Assembly (NCBI RefSeq): GCF_051486985.1 | Contig: NZ_JAHVDV010000005.1 | Coordinates: 62,001-126,000, forward strand | DNA length: 64,000 bases | Direction of reading: 5' to 3' | From: CBFFRJ01 sp051486985 | GTDB lineage: Bacteria; Pseudomonadota; Gammaproteobacteria; Enterobacterales; Enterobacteriaceae | In this document: positions 17,272 through 26,735 of the stretch, in pieces | Layout: each line of letters starts with the position of its first letter | How positions within the stretch are numbered: position 1 is the stretch's first letter | The notes under the pieces: model-generated | What the model saw: only the letters and a program-made list of their open reading frames with translations | Database searches by the model: none | Told to the model about the DNA's origin: nothing | Made by a program: the position numbers and the translations under genes

Positions 17272-20200
17272 TTGAGCCAGGAATACACAGAAGACAAAGA
17301 AGTCACACTTACCAAGCTAAGCAGCGGGCGTCGACTCCTTGAGGCGTTGCTGATCCTCGTTTCTCTGTTTGCCATCTGGCTGATGGCGGCACTTATAAGT
17401 TTTAACCCGTCCGATCCCAGTTGGTCTCAGACTGCATGGCATGAACCCATCCATAACTTAGGTGGGCAACCCGGTGCGTGGCTTGCAGACACCCTGTTCT
17501 TCATTTTCGGCATTATGGCTTACACCATCCCGGTCATTATTATCGGTGGATGTTGGTTCGCTTACCGCCACCGTGCTAATGAAGATTACATCGATTATTT
17601 CGCGGTTTCGCTGCGGTTAATTGGCGCGCTGGCGCTGATCCTTACCTCATGCGGCCTTGCAGCAATAAATGCCGATGATATCTGGTACTTTGCCTCTGGC
17701 GGCGTGATTGGCAGTCTGCTCAGCACCACACTGCAGCCACTGTTACGTAGCAGCGGCGGAACCATTGCGTTGCTGTGCGTTTGGGCCGCAGGCCTTACGC
17801 TCTTTACGGGCTGGTCTTGGGTGACTATCGCAGAAAAAATCGGCAGCGTGATCCTCAGCATCCTGACCTTCGCCAGCAATCGTACGCGACGTGACGACAC
17901 CTGGGTTGATGAAGATGAGTATGAAGAGGATGAAGACGATGACGTCCCATCCCGTGCGCCCCGAGAGTCGCGTCGTGCTCGCATCATGCGAGGGGCACTG
18001 GCTCGTCGCAAGAGCGTGGCGGAAAAATTCAGTAATCCGATGGGACGTAAAACCGATGAAGCGCTCTTCTCCGGTAAACGCATGGATGACGATGGCGCTG
18101 AAGAGATTGAATACTCCGCACGCGGTGTTCCGGCGGATGCTGACGATGTACTGTTCTCGGGTAATCGGGCGACGCACGCAGAAGAGGCCTACGACCCGCT
18201 GTTGAGTGGATATCGGGCGACCGAACCCCTTAACGCGGCAGCTACGGAAATGACCGCTGCTCAGGCTTATGCGGCTCCAGCAGCCCCGGCAGATTATGCT
18301 CCGGAGCAGCCCCCCGCGTGGCAGCAGTCGATCCCTGAGCCTTATGCTTCTCAGGCGTCAGCCGAGCCTGGTCCGGTGTCCGCGCAAGTGGTGCCAGCGC
18401 AGGAGAGCGACTGGCAGCCTACGGCCCCGGTTGTCACCGAGCCTATGGAGTATCAGACCTCTCTGCCTGAGCCAGCCTACGCTGCCCCTGAACCTACTCG
18501 TGAGCCGGAACCAGAGCCTGAACCTGAAGAGGTTAAGCATTCCCGTCCACCGCTTTATTATTTTGAAGAAGTTGAAGAGAAGCGGGCCCGTGAGCGCGAG
18601 CAGCTTGCGGCCTGGTATCAACCGGTTCCCGAAACCGTTCAGGAGCCACCGCGTCCTGTCACTCCCGCTCCGACAGTTGCACCTGCGGCTGCGCCCGTGA
18701 CCGCAGCGGCCGTCTCCGCCGTCTCGGGCGTATCACATGCCTCTGCTCCGGAGGCGGTTAACCCGCTCTTCAGTCTTGCTGAAGGCGGGGCGCCGCGACA
18801 GCAGGTGAAGGAAGGAATTGGTCCACAGCTGCCCCGTCCGAACCGCGTACGTGTACCGACCCGCCGTGAACTGGCGTCCTACGGTATTAAGCTACCTTCG
18901 CAGCGTATGGCTGAAGAGCGCGCGCGTGCAGAACAACATCCTCAGCATGATGCGGTAAGTGATGATGAAGCCGATATCCTGCAACAGCAGGAGCTGGCTC
19001 AGCAGTTTGCTGCCAGCCAGCACAGCCGATATGGCGATGAGTATATCGATGACTCGCCATCACTGCCTGCGGCGGCTGAACGTAATGAGGATGAAGAGGC
19101 GGAAGCGGAGCTGGCACGGCAGTTTGCCAGCAGCCAACAGCAGCGCTATTCCGGCGATCGCGCTGTCAAGCCTGGCATGTTTTCACTGGATGATTTCGAA
19201 TTTTCACCGACGAAAACGCTGGTGGATGACGGCCCGAGTGAGCCACTGTTCACGCCAGGCGTTATGCCCGAAGCAGAAACGGCCCGTCCGCAGGTTGTGC
19301 CAACCCCTGCCGCAGTGCCTCAGCAGCCTGTTGCCCGGCCAGTGGCTCCCGCACCACAGGAAAGCCTTATCCATCCGCTGCTGATGCGAAATGGTGACAG
19401 CCGGCCATTGCAGAAACCTACTACACCGCTGCCGTCTCTGGATCTGCTGACACCACCACCGTCAGAAGTCGAACCGGTGGACACTTTTGCCTTGCAGCAG
19501 ATGGCACGCCTGGTAGAAGCACGTCTGGCGGATTTCCGCATCAAAGCGGATGTAGTCAATTATTCTCCGGGGCCGGTCATTACTCGGTTTGAATTAAATC
19601 TCGCGCCTGGCGTGAAAGCGGCACGTATTTCCAATTTGTCTCGCGATTTAGCCCGCTCGCTCTCTACCGCTGCGGTGCGTGTCGTAGAGGTTATCCCTGG
19701 TAAGCCATATGTTGGACTTGAGCTGCCCAATAAAAAGCGTCAGACGGTTTACCTGCGCGAAGTTCTGGATTGCGCCAGTTTCCGCGATAACCCTTCGCCC
19801 TTGACCGTTGTCCTGGGTAAAGATATCGCAGGGGAGCCGGTGACGGCCGATCTTGCGAGGATGCCGCATTTACTGGTTGCGGGTACCACGGGTTCAGGTA
19901 AATCCGTTGGCGTAAACGCGATGATCCTCAGCATGCTCTATAAAGCGCGTCCTGAAGACGTCAAGTTCATCATGATTGACCCTAAAATGCTTGAACTGTC
20001 GGTGTACGAAGGTATCCCGCATCTGCTAACTGAAGTAGTCACCGACATGAAGGATGCCGCGAATGCGCTACGCTGGAGCGTCAACGAGATGGAGCGTCGC
20101 TATAAGCTGATGTCGGCGTTGGGTGTGCGTAATCTGGCGGGGTACAACGATAAAATTGCCGAGGCGGCGAAGATGGGCCGTCCGATCCCCGATCCTTACT

Positions 20201-20901
20201 GGAAACCGGGAGACAGCATGGCCGTTGAGCATCCCGTACTGGAAAAATTGCCTTATATCGTGGTTCTGGTCGATGAATTTGCTGACCTGATGATGACGGT
20301 GGGTAAGAAGGTCGAAGAGCTCATCGCACGCCTGGCACAGAAGGCCCGTGCAGCGGGGATTCACCTTGTGCTCGCCACTCAGCGACCGTCAGTCGATGTC
20401 ATTACCGGGCTTATTAAGGCGAATATTCCCACCCGTATCGCCTTTACGGTATCCAGTAAAATTGACTCCCGTACCATCCTGGACCAGGGCGGCGCGGAAT
20501 CGCTGCTGGGGATGGGTGATATGCTCTATTCCGGGCCGAACTCGACCATTCCGGTTCGCGTTCATGGCGCCTTCGTACGCGATGAAGAAGTCCATGCCGT
20601 TGTTCAGGACTGGAAAGCCCGTGGCCGACCACAGTATATCGATGGCATTACCTCTGACAGCGAAAGCGACAGCGGCGGCGGTGGTTTCGACAGCGGCGAA
20701 GAGCTGGATCCATTATTCGATCAGGCCGTCAATTTTGTTACCGAGAAGCGTAAAGCCTCCATTTCTGGCGTACAGCGTCAATTCCGTATCGGCTACAACC
20801 GTGCTGCTCGTATTATTGAGCAAATGGAAGCGCAGGGCATCGTGAGCGAGCAGGGGCACAATGGCAACCGTGAAGTGTTAGCCCCTCCACCGTTTGAATA
20901 A
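17272..20901 (+). CDS. ftsK: FtsK, DNA translocase and divisome protein
   Basis: 1209 residues from a TTG start (17272, after GGAGAG), giving the E. coli-like N-terminus MSQEYTEDKE. Four membrane helices lie in the first 210 residues and anchor it at the septum. A long low-complexity linker rich in Pro, Ala and Glu spans about 215-740. The RecA-like motor (Walker A GTTGSGKS near 870) and the C-terminal gamma winged helix, which reads KOPS and activates XerCD at dif, follow. It is about 120 residues shorter than the E. coli protein because the linker lacks the long Gln-Pro repeats; instead it has two copies of an ELAxQFAxSQxxRY repeat near 574 and 613. Confidence 0.98.
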   Translation: MSQEYTEDKEVTLTKLSSGRRLLEALLILVSLFAIWLMAALISFNPSDPSWSQTAWHEPIHNLGGQPGAWLADTLFFIFGIMAYTIPVIIIGGCWFAYRHRANEDYIDYFAVSLRLIGALALILTSCGLAAINADDIWYFASGGVIGSLLSTTLQPLLRSSGGTIALLCVWAAGLTLFTGWSWVTIAEKIGSVILSILTFASNRTRRDDTWVDEDEYEEDEDDDVPSRAPRESRRARIMRGALARRKSVAEKFSNPMGRKTDEALFSGKRMDDDGAEEIEYSARGVPADADDVLFSGNRATHAEEAYDPLLSGYRATEPLNAAATEMTAAQAYAAPAAPADYAPEQPPAWQQSIPEPYASQASAEPGPVSAQVVPAQESDWQPTAPVVTEPMEYQTSLPEPAYAAPEPTREPEPEPEPEEVKHSRPPLYYFEEVEEKRAREREQLAAWYQPVPETVQEPPRPVTPAPTVAPAAAPVTAAAVSAVSGVSHASAPEAVNPLFSLAEGGAPRQQVKEGIGPQLPRPNRVRVPTRRELASYGIKLPSQRMAEERARAEQHPQHDAVSDDEADILQQQELAQQFAASQHSRYGDEYIDDSPSLPAAAERNEDEEAEAELARQFASSQQQRYSGDRAVKPGMFSLDDFEFSPTKTLVDDGPSEPLFTPGVMPEAETARPQVVPTPAAVPQQPVARPVAPAPQESLIHPLLMRNGDSRPLQKPTTPLPSLDLLTPPPSEVEPVDTFALQQMARLVEARLADFRIKADVVNYSPGPVITRFELNLAPGVKAARISNLSRDLARSLSTAAVRVVEVIPGKPYVGLELPNKKRQTVYLREVLDCASFRDNPSPLTVVLGKDIAGEPVTADLARMPHLLVAGTTGSGKSVGVNAMILSMLYKARPEDVKFIMIDPKMLELSVYEGIPHLLTEVVTDMKDAANALRWSVNEMERRYKLMSALGVRNLAGYNDKIAEAAKMGRPIPDPYWKPGDSMAVEHPVLEKLPYIVVLVDEFADLMMTVGKKVEELIARLAQKARAAGIHLVLATQRPSVDVITGLIKANIPTRIAFTVSSKIDSRTILDQGGAESLLGMGDMLYSGPNSTIPVRVHGAFVRDEEVHAVVQDWKARGRPQYIDGITSDSESDSGGGGFDSGEELDPLFDQAVNFVTEKRKASISGVQRQFRIGYNRAARIIEQMEAQGIVSEQGHNGNREVLAPPPFE

Positions 20902-20939
20902 ATGCTAAAATAGGTAAATCAGTAAAATTTAAGTCTTTT

Positions 20940-20980
20940 CTCCTGTCGCTCACTGCAATCTGCTTTTAGAGTGACAGGAG
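20940..20980 (+). terminator. Hairpin between ftsK and lolA
   Basis: CTCCTGTCGCTC pairs with GAGTGACAGGAG (12-bp stem, one G-U) across a 17-nt loop. No T-run follows, so it may be a weak terminator or RNA-processing element. lolA begins 41 bp further on. Confidence 0.45.
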
Positions 20981-21020
20981 TGTTCCCCAGACCGGGGGCG
21001 ATGAATTTTAAGGAACCACA

Positions 21021-21632
21021 ATGAAAAAAATCGCGATGGCATGTGTGTTAATGGGTAGCTTTATGGCCAGCAACGTATGGGCTGATGCCTCCAGCGATCT
21101 GAAAAGTCGCCTTGATAAGGTGAACAGTTTCCATGCCAGCTTTACGCAGAAGGTCACGGATGGCAGCGGTGCTGCTGTTCAGGAAGGACAGGGAGATTTG
21201 TGGGTTAAACGCCCCAGCCTTTTTAACTGGCATATGACCCAGCCCGATGAAAGCGTTCTGGTCTCTGACGGGAAAACGCTCTGGTTCTATAACCCGTTCG
21301 TTGAACAAGCTACCGCCACATCCCTGACCGATGCCACCAGCAATACGCCCTTCATGCTTATTGCCCGCAATCAGAGCAGTGACTGGCAGAAATATAATAT
21401 TGTCCAGAACGGAGATGATTTTGTTCTGACGCCAAAAACAGCCAGCGGTAACCTGAAGCAATTCACCATTAACGTGGGTCGTGACGGTACTATTCATCAG
21501 TTCAGCGCTATTGAGCAGGACGATCAGAAGAGCAGCTATCAGCTCAAATCTCAGCAAAACGGCAGCATCGATCCCTCTAAATTCACCTTTACCCCGCCAA
21601 AGGGCGTAACGGTCGACGATCAGCGTAAGTAA
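21021..21632 (+). CDS. lolA: LolA, periplasmic lipoprotein carrier
   Basis: 203 residues with a Sec signal peptide (MKKIAMACVLMGSFMASNVWA, cleaved before DASSDL). Mature LolA accepts outer-membrane lipoproteins from LolCDE and passes them to LolB. The sequence matches E. coli LolA throughout, including FHASFTQKV, LFNWHMTQPDE and the C-terminal FTFTPPKGV. rarA begins 9 nt after the stop, so the two are probably co-transcribed. Confidence 0.98.
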   Translation: MKKIAMACVLMGSFMASNVWADASSDLKSRLDKVNSFHASFTQKVTDGSGAAVQEGQGDLWVKRPSLFNWHMTQPDESVLVSDGKTLWFYNPFVEQATATSLTDATSNTPFMLIARNQSSDWQKYNIVQNGDDFVLTPKTASGNLKQFTINVGRDGTIHQFSAIEQDDQKSSYQLKSQQNGSIDPSKFTFTPPKGVTVDDQRK

Positions 21633-21641
21633 GAGGCATGT

Positions 21642-22985
21642 GTGGGCAACCTGTCGCTCGATTTTTCCGATAATGCATTCCAGCCTCTGGCCGCCCGTAT
21701 GCGGCCAGAAAATCTAGCGCAATATATTGGTCAGCAACATTTGCTGGCTGCGGGAAACCCGTTGCCCCGTGCGATAGAGGCCGGACATCTGCACTCTATG
21801 ATCCTGTGGGGACCGCCGGGAACAGGCAAAACTACCCTGGCGGAAGTGATCGCTCGCTACGCCAGCGCAGATGTTGAGCGGATCTCCGCGGTGACATCAG
21901 GCGTAAAAGAGATTCGCGAAGCCATTGAGCGTGCGCGGCAGAACCGCAATGCGGGCCGACGAACCATCCTCTTTGTGGATGAAGTCCATCGTTTCAATAA
22001 AAGCCAGCAAGACGCCTTCTTGCCGCATATTGAGGACGGCACCATTACCTTTATTGGTGCGACCACCGAAAACCCGTCGTTTGAACTCAACTCTGCTTTA
22101 CTTTCGCGCGCTCGTGTTTATCTGCTGAAATCACTCACCACCGAAGATATTGAACTTGTCCTGACCCAGGCGATGGAAGACAAAACGCGTGGCTATGGTG
22201 GTCAGGATATCGTGTTGCCTGCCGAAACGCGCAAAGCCATTGCGGAGCTGGTCAACGGGGATGCCCGCAGGGCGCTTAATACGCTTGAAATGATGGCGGA
22301 CATGGCCGAGCTGGATGATGCTGGCAAGCGTGTACTGCAACCCGCATTGTTGACGGAAATTGCCGGTGAGCGCAGCGCGCGTTTCGACAACAAAGGTGAC
22401 CGGTTTTACGATTTGATTTCCGCCCTGCACAAATCCGTACGCGGTAGTGCTCCCGATGCGGCACTCTACTGGTATGCGAGAATTATCACCGCGGGCGGCG
22501 ATCCGCTCTATGTGGCTCGACGTTGTCTGGCAATTGCCTCTGAGGATGTTGGCAACGCCGATCCTCGTGCTATGCAGGTGGCAATTTCAGCATGGGATTG
22601 CTTTACCCGTGTCGGGCCGGCAGAAGGGGAGCGCGCTATCGCGCAGGCTATTGTTTACCTTGCATGTGCACCAAAAAGTAACGCCGTTTATACCGCATTT
22701 AAAGCGGCAATGGCGGATGCCCGTGAACGTCCGGATTATGACGTGCCAGTCCATTTGCGTAATGCGCCGACAAAGCTGATGAAAGAGATGGGCTATGGGC
22801 AGGAGTATCGCTATGCGCACAATGAACCTAATGCCTACGCGGCTGGCGAAGTTTTCTTCCCTGAAGAGCTAGCACAAACACGCTATTACTTTCCTACAAA
22901 TCGGGGTCTTGAGGGTAAGATTGGCGAAAAGCTCGCCTGGCTTGCTGAACAGGATCATAAAAGCCCCATAAAACGCTACCGTTGA
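21642..22985 (+). CDS. rarA: RarA (MgsA), replication-associated recombination AAA+ ATPase
   Basis: 447 residues, equal to E. coli RarA, from a GTG start at 21642 preceded by AAGAGG that overlaps the lolA stop. It is a clamp-loader-like AAA+ protein with Walker A GPPGTGKT (57-64), Walker B FVDEVHR near 110, sensor 1 GATTENPS and a C-terminal tetramerisation domain. It acts at stalled forks, interacting with SSB and unwinding duplex ends. Confidence 0.98.
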   Translation: MGNLSLDFSDNAFQPLAARMRPENLAQYIGQQHLLAAGNPLPRAIEAGHLHSMILWGPPGTGKTTLAEVIARYASADVERISAVTSGVKEIREAIERARQNRNAGRRTILFVDEVHRFNKSQQDAFLPHIEDGTITFIGATTENPSFELNSALLSRARVYLLKSLTTEDIELVLTQAMEDKTRGYGGQDIVLPAETRKAIAELVNGDARRALNTLEMMADMAELDDAGKRVLQPALLTEIAGERSARFDNKGDRFYDLISALHKSVRGSAPDAALYWYARIITAGGDPLYVARRCLAIASEDVGNADPRAMQVAISAWDCFTRVGPAEGERAIAQAIVYLACAPKSNAVYTAFKAAMADARERPDYDVPVHLRNAPTKLMKEMGYGQEYRYAHNEPNAYAAGEVFFPEELAQTRYYFPTNRGLEGKIGEKLAWLAEQDHKSPIKRYR

Positions 22986-23078
22986 GAGTGACCTTGCGGT
23001 AATGTTGTCGCTGTATCTCTGTGGCCGCAGGCTGCGGTCACTTTCCCATTATTTCAATTCGATAAGCACAGGATAAGC

Positions 23079-24371
23079 ATGCTCGATCCCAATCTGCTGC
23101 GTACCGAGCCAGACGCAGTCGCAGAAAAACTGGCACGCCGGGGCTTTAAGCTGGATGTAGATAAATTACGCGCTCTTGAAGAGCGTCGTAAGGTTTTGCA
23201 GGTCAATACTGAAAATCTGCAGGCAGAGCGTAACGCGCGATCGAAATCCATCGGCCAGGCGAAAGCACGCGGGGAAGACATCGAGCCTTTACGCCTGGAA
23301 GTGAACAAACTGGGTGAAGAACTGGATGCCGCGAAGGCAGAGCTGGACACCCTGCTGGCGGAAATCCGCGAAATCGCGCTGGCCATTCCGAATACCCCGG
23401 ACGATAGCGTTCCGGTTGGCAAAGACGAAAACGACAACGTTGAAGTCAAACGCTGGGGCACGCCTCGTCAGTTCGACTTTGAGGTTCGCGACCATGTGAC
23501 CCTGGGTGAAATGCATGGCGGATTAGACTTTGCCGCTGCGGTTAAACTTACCGGCTCTCGCTTTGTGGTGATGAAAGGTCAGATTGCGCATCTGCACCGT
23601 GCGCTGGCGCAGTTCATGATTGATCTGCACACCGAGCAGCATGGCTACAGCGAAACCTACGTTCCTTATCTGGTGAACCATGACACGCTCTACGGAACCG
23701 GTCAGTTACCAAAATTTGCGGGTGATCTGTTCCATACGCGTCCACTGGATGAAGAGGCCGACAGCAGCAACTATGCGTTGATTCCGACTGCGGAAGTGCC
23801 GCTGACTAACCTGGTGCGCGATGAGATCATCGACGAAGACGATCTGCCAATTAAACTGACGGCGCACTCCCCGTGCTTCCGTTCAGAGGCGGGCTCTTAC
23901 GGTCGTGATACCCGTGGCCTGATCCGTATGCACCAGTTCGATAAAGTTGAAATGGTGCAGATTGTTCGCCCTGAAGAGTCGATGGCGGCGCTTGAGGAGA
24001 TGACCGGTCACGCTGAAAAAGTGCTTGAGCTGCTGGGTCTGCCGTATCGTCGTGTTGCGCTTTGCACCGGAGATATGGGCTTTGGCGCATGCAAAACCTA
24101 CGATCTTGAAGTATGGGTGCCGGCGCAAAATACCTATCGTGAAATTTCCTCCTGCTCCAACGTCTGGGACTTCCAGGCACGCCGTATGCAGGCGCGTTGT
24201 CGCAGCAAATCCGATAAGAAAACCCGTTTGGTCCATACCCTGAACGGCTCAGGCCTGGCGGTTGGTCGCACTCTGGTGGCGGTGCTGGAAAACTATCAGC
24301 AAGCTGATGGTCGTATCGAGATCCCGGCGGTGTTGCGCCCCTATATGCGTGGCGTCGAGTTTATCGGCTAA
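23079..24371 (+). CDS. serS: Seryl-tRNA synthetase
   Basis: 430 residues, same as E. coli. The N-terminal antiparallel coiled coil (about 30-100) contacts the tRNA-Ser variable arm. The class II catalytic core has motif 2 (SPCFRSEAGSYGRDTRGLIR) and motif 3 (GSGLAVGRTLVAVLE). It charges tRNA-Ser and tRNA-Sec. The start MLDPNLLR is family-typical. It ends at a strong terminator, and the dmsABC operon that follows in E. coli is absent. Confidence 0.99.
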   Translation: MLDPNLLRTEPDAVAEKLARRGFKLDVDKLRALEERRKVLQVNTENLQAERNARSKSIGQAKARGEDIEPLRLEVNKLGEELDAAKAELDTLLAEIREIALAIPNTPDDSVPVGKDENDNVEVKRWGTPRQFDFEVRDHVTLGEMHGGLDFAAAVKLTGSRFVVMKGQIAHLHRALAQFMIDLHTEQHGYSETYVPYLVNHDTLYGTGQLPKFAGDLFHTRPLDEEADSSNYALIPTAEVPLTNLVRDEIIDEDDLPIKLTAHSPCFRSEAGSYGRDTRGLIRMHQFDKVEMVQIVRPEESMAALEEMTGHAEKVLELLGLPYRRVALCTGDMGFGACKTYDLEVWVPAQNTYREISSCSNVWDFQARRMQARCRSKSDKKTRLVHTLNGSGLAVGRTLVAVLENYQQADGRIEIPAVLRPYMRGVEFIG

Positions 24372-24384
24372 CGTTAATAATATT

Positions 24385-24411
24385 AAAAGCGCCTGCGGGC
24401 GCTTTTTTTTT
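24385..24411 (+). terminator. serS terminator
   Basis: AAAAGCGCC and GGCGCTTTT form a 9-bp stem with a short TGCG loop, followed by eight or more T. It begins 13 bp after the serS stop. Confidence 0.95.
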
Positions 24412-24720
24412 CACTTCTCCCGCCCCATTACTGTCTGCTTCCGAACCCATGACCTCTGATTAGCGTAAGGGGGCTCAGGTGAATCTTTGGGTGCTAAATT
24501 CTCCATGAATTATTTCAACTGAATTTAAAGCACCAGAATGAAAAATTAATATTTAAATTCAATAAATTAAATTAAATTCAGGTGCAGATTTATCCTCTAA
24601 GGATTAGTTTTATATATCGTCCTTCAACAAAATGTGTCGGTGCCTGAATCCGTGGATTGACAATGTTTTTGCCAGTGGCATGATGCGCACGAATCCTGAA
24701 CTTCCTCACGGTTTTAATCC
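24412..24720. other. AT-rich gap between serS and ycaD
   Basis: No gene is visible. E. coli has dmsABC and ycaC here. The segment 24489-24587 is very AT-rich and holds three copies of a GGTGC...AAATTC motif. Two of them (GGTGCTAAATTC at 24490-24501 and GAATTTAAAGCACC at 24521-24534) form an inverted repeat with a 2-nt bulge. A third (AATTCAGGTGC, 24577-24587) pairs with the second. Function is unknown. Confidence 0.6.
24657..24684 (+). promoter_or_regulatory. Candidate ycaD promoter
   Basis: TTGACA (24657-24662), a 16-bp spacer and CATGAT (24679-24684, 4 of 6) lie 37-64 bp before the ycaD ATG. The -35 is perfect but the -10 is weak. Confidence 0.4.
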
Positions 24721-25869
24721 ATGACCACCTATACCCGGCCAGTGCTTTTATTGCTCTGTGGCCTGCTTCTGTTGACCCTGGCAATCGCGGTGCTTAATAC
24801 GCTTGTCCCGCTTTGGCTCGCCCACGAAAACATGCCGACCTGGCAGGTTGGAATGGTCGGTTCATCCTATTTTACCGGTAATTTGCTCGGCACCATGATG
24901 ACCGGCTGGCTCATCCGGCGTTACGGGTTTAACCGCAGTTATTACATTGCCTCGCTGATTTTTGCCGTAGGCTGCGCGGGACTGGGCTTTAATATCGGTT
25001 TCTGGAGCTGGCTTATCTGGCGCTTTGTCGCAGGTATTGGCTGCGCCATGATCTGGGTGGTCGTAGAGAGCGCCTTGATGCAGAGCGGCACCTCTCATAA
25101 TCGGGGGCGTTTGCTGGCTGCCTATATGATGATTTATTACGTCGGTACGGTGCTGGGTCAGCTTATGGTCAGTAAAATGCCAACAGCGTTGATGAGCGTT
25201 TTACCCTGGGCCGTTGGCCTCGTACTGGCCGCTATTCTGCCGTTACTCTTTGCCCGGATTACCCGTGAGGGTGACGAGGCGCAGACCTCCACCTCGGTCT
25301 GGCCGATGTTTCGTTTGCGTCAGGCCCGTCTTGGGGTGAACGGCTGCATTATTTCAGGCATCATCCTTGGTTCGCTGTATGGTTTAATGCCGCTGTATCT
25401 CAACCACAAAGGCGTGAACGATTCAGGGATTGGGTTCTGGATGGCGTTGATGGTCAGTGCAGGTATCGTAGGGCAGTGGCCGATAGGGCGTCTTGCTGAC
25501 CGCTTTGGCCGTTTGCTGGTACTGCGTGTGCAGGTTTTCGTTGTGATTCTGGGATGTGTGGCAATGCTTAGCAATGCTGCGATGGCTCCGGCACTGTTTG
25601 TACTGGGCACCGCCGGGTTTACGCTTTATCCGGTTGCGATGGCATGGGCCTGCGAGAAAGTGGAGCACCATCAACTGGTGTCGATGAACCAGGCGCTGTT
25701 ACTGAGTTACACAATTGGTAGTCTGTTAGGTCCTACGCTAACGGCGATGCTGATGCAAAGCTATTCTGACAGCTTGTTGTTTATCATGATTGCCAGCGTG
25801 TCGCTCATTTACCTGATGATGCTGATGCGCAAAGCCGGTCATCATCCGACACCTGTCGCCCATGCCTGA
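24721..25869 (+). CDS. ycaD: MFS-type transporter YcaD
   Basis: 382 residues, the E. coli length. A major-facilitator protein with 12 predicted inner-membrane helices, a cytoplasmic loop with Gly/Arg-rich signature after helix 2 (GWLIRRYGFNRSYY) and a second copy in the C-half (IGRLADRFGRLLVLR). The substrate is not established. The start MTTYTRPVLLLL fits the family but lacks a good ribosome site. The gene converges on pflA; the genes ycaM, ycaN and ycaK that stand between them in E. coli are absent. Confidence 0.93.
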   Translation: MTTYTRPVLLLLCGLLLLTLAIAVLNTLVPLWLAHENMPTWQVGMVGSSYFTGNLLGTMMTGWLIRRYGFNRSYYIASLIFAVGCAGLGFNIGFWSWLIWRFVAGIGCAMIWVVVESALMQSGTSHNRGRLLAAYMMIYYVGTVLGQLMVSKMPTALMSVLPWAVGLVLAAILPLLFARITREGDEAQTSTSVWPMFRLRQARLGVNGCIISGIILGSLYGLMPLYLNHKGVNDSGIGFWMALMVSAGIVGQWPIGRLADRFGRLLVLRVQVFVVILGCVAMLSNAAMAPALFVLGTAGFTLYPVAMAWACEKVEHHQLVSMNQALLLSYTIGSLLGPTLTAMLMQSYSDSLLFIMIASVSLIYLMMLMRKAGHHPTPVAHA

Positions 25870-25870
25870 A

Positions 25871-25904
25871 AAAAAGCCCGCTGGATAATTCCGCGGGCTT
25901 TTTA
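25871..25904. terminator. Bidirectional terminator between ycaD and pflA
   Basis: AAAGCCCGC and GCGGGCTTT form a 9-bp stem across an 11-nt loop, with an A-run before and a T-run after. It can terminate both convergent genes. Confidence 0.9.
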
Positions 25905-25924
25905 CTCCGTGTCTGGTTGGAAAC

Positions 25925-26665
25925 TTAGTACATCACCTTATGACCGTACTGCTCCAGAATACCCTTCACGCGGTCCATGGTCTCTTTTTTCGGCGGGTGA
26001 ATACCATCGAGTTTGTACTCTTCACCCATCGCCACCCATTTATGCTTACCCAGCTCATGGTAAGGCAGAAGTTCTATCTTTTCGACGTTCCCCATATCAC
26101 GGGTAAACTCGCCCAAACGGTGCGCGGAGTCATCGTCGTCTGACCAGCCTGGAACCACCACATAGCGGATCCAGACGGTAATATTTTTATTGGAAAGATA
26201 CTGCGCGAACTCCAGTGTACGGTGGTTGGAGACGCCAACCAGATTCTGGTGGATCTCATCGTTCATCTGTTTGAGATCAAGCATCACCAGATCGGTCACT
26301 TCTAGTAACTCATCGACAACCGGATCGTAGCGGCGCACAAAGCCGTTAGTATCTAGGCAGGTATGAATGCCCTCTTTTTTGCAGGCACGAAACCAGTCAC
26401 GAACGAATTCAGCCTGCAGCATGGCTTCACCGCCTGACGCCGTGACGCCGCCGCCGGAGGCATTCATAAAGTGGCGGTAGGTGACGACATCTTTCATTAA
26501 CTCGTCAACGGTTATCTCTTTGCCGCTATGGGTGTCCCAGGTGTCACGGTTGTGACAATAGAGGCAGCGCATCAGGCAGCCCTGGAAGAAGGTGATAAAG
26601 CGGATACCCGGGCCATCAACGGTGCCACAGGATTCAAAGGAGTGGATGCGACCTATCACTGACAT
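25925..26665 (-). CDS. pflA: Pyruvate formate-lyase activating enzyme
   Basis: 246 residues. A radical SAM enzyme with the CX3CX2C cluster motif at Cys30, Cys34 and Cys37 (GCLMRCLYCHN) and the downstream SAM-binding GGGVTASGGE. It uses S-adenosylmethionine and reduced flavodoxin to make the glycyl radical on PflB under anaerobiosis. The start MSVIGRIHSF is preceded by GGAG at 11-nt spacing. It is separated from pflB by 322 bp with a terminator, an ERIC element and a likely own promoter. Confidence 0.99.
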   Translation of the reverse strand: MSVIGRIHSFESCGTVDGPGIRFITFFQGCLMRCLYCHNRDTWDTHSGKEITVDELMKDVVTYRHFMNASGGGVTASGGEAMLQAEFVRDWFRACKKEGIHTCLDTNGFVRRYDPVVDELLEVTDLVMLDLKQMNDEIHQNLVGVSNHRTLEFAQYLSNKNITVWIRYVVVPGWSDDDDSAHRLGEFTRDMGNVEKIELLPYHELGKHKWVAMGEEYKLDGIHPPKKETMDRVKGILEQYGHKVMY

Positions 26666-26735
26666 TGCGGTGTTTTCTCCAGATATGGCCCATCCGGGGC
26701 CTGTATTGATGCACAGCTCAATCCGGCTGTGTTAA

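Noticed and set aside
24412..24720. Degenerate insertion sequence in the serS-ycaD gap
   Set aside because: The inverted arms are short and internal, there is no transposase fragment and no target duplication can be seen.
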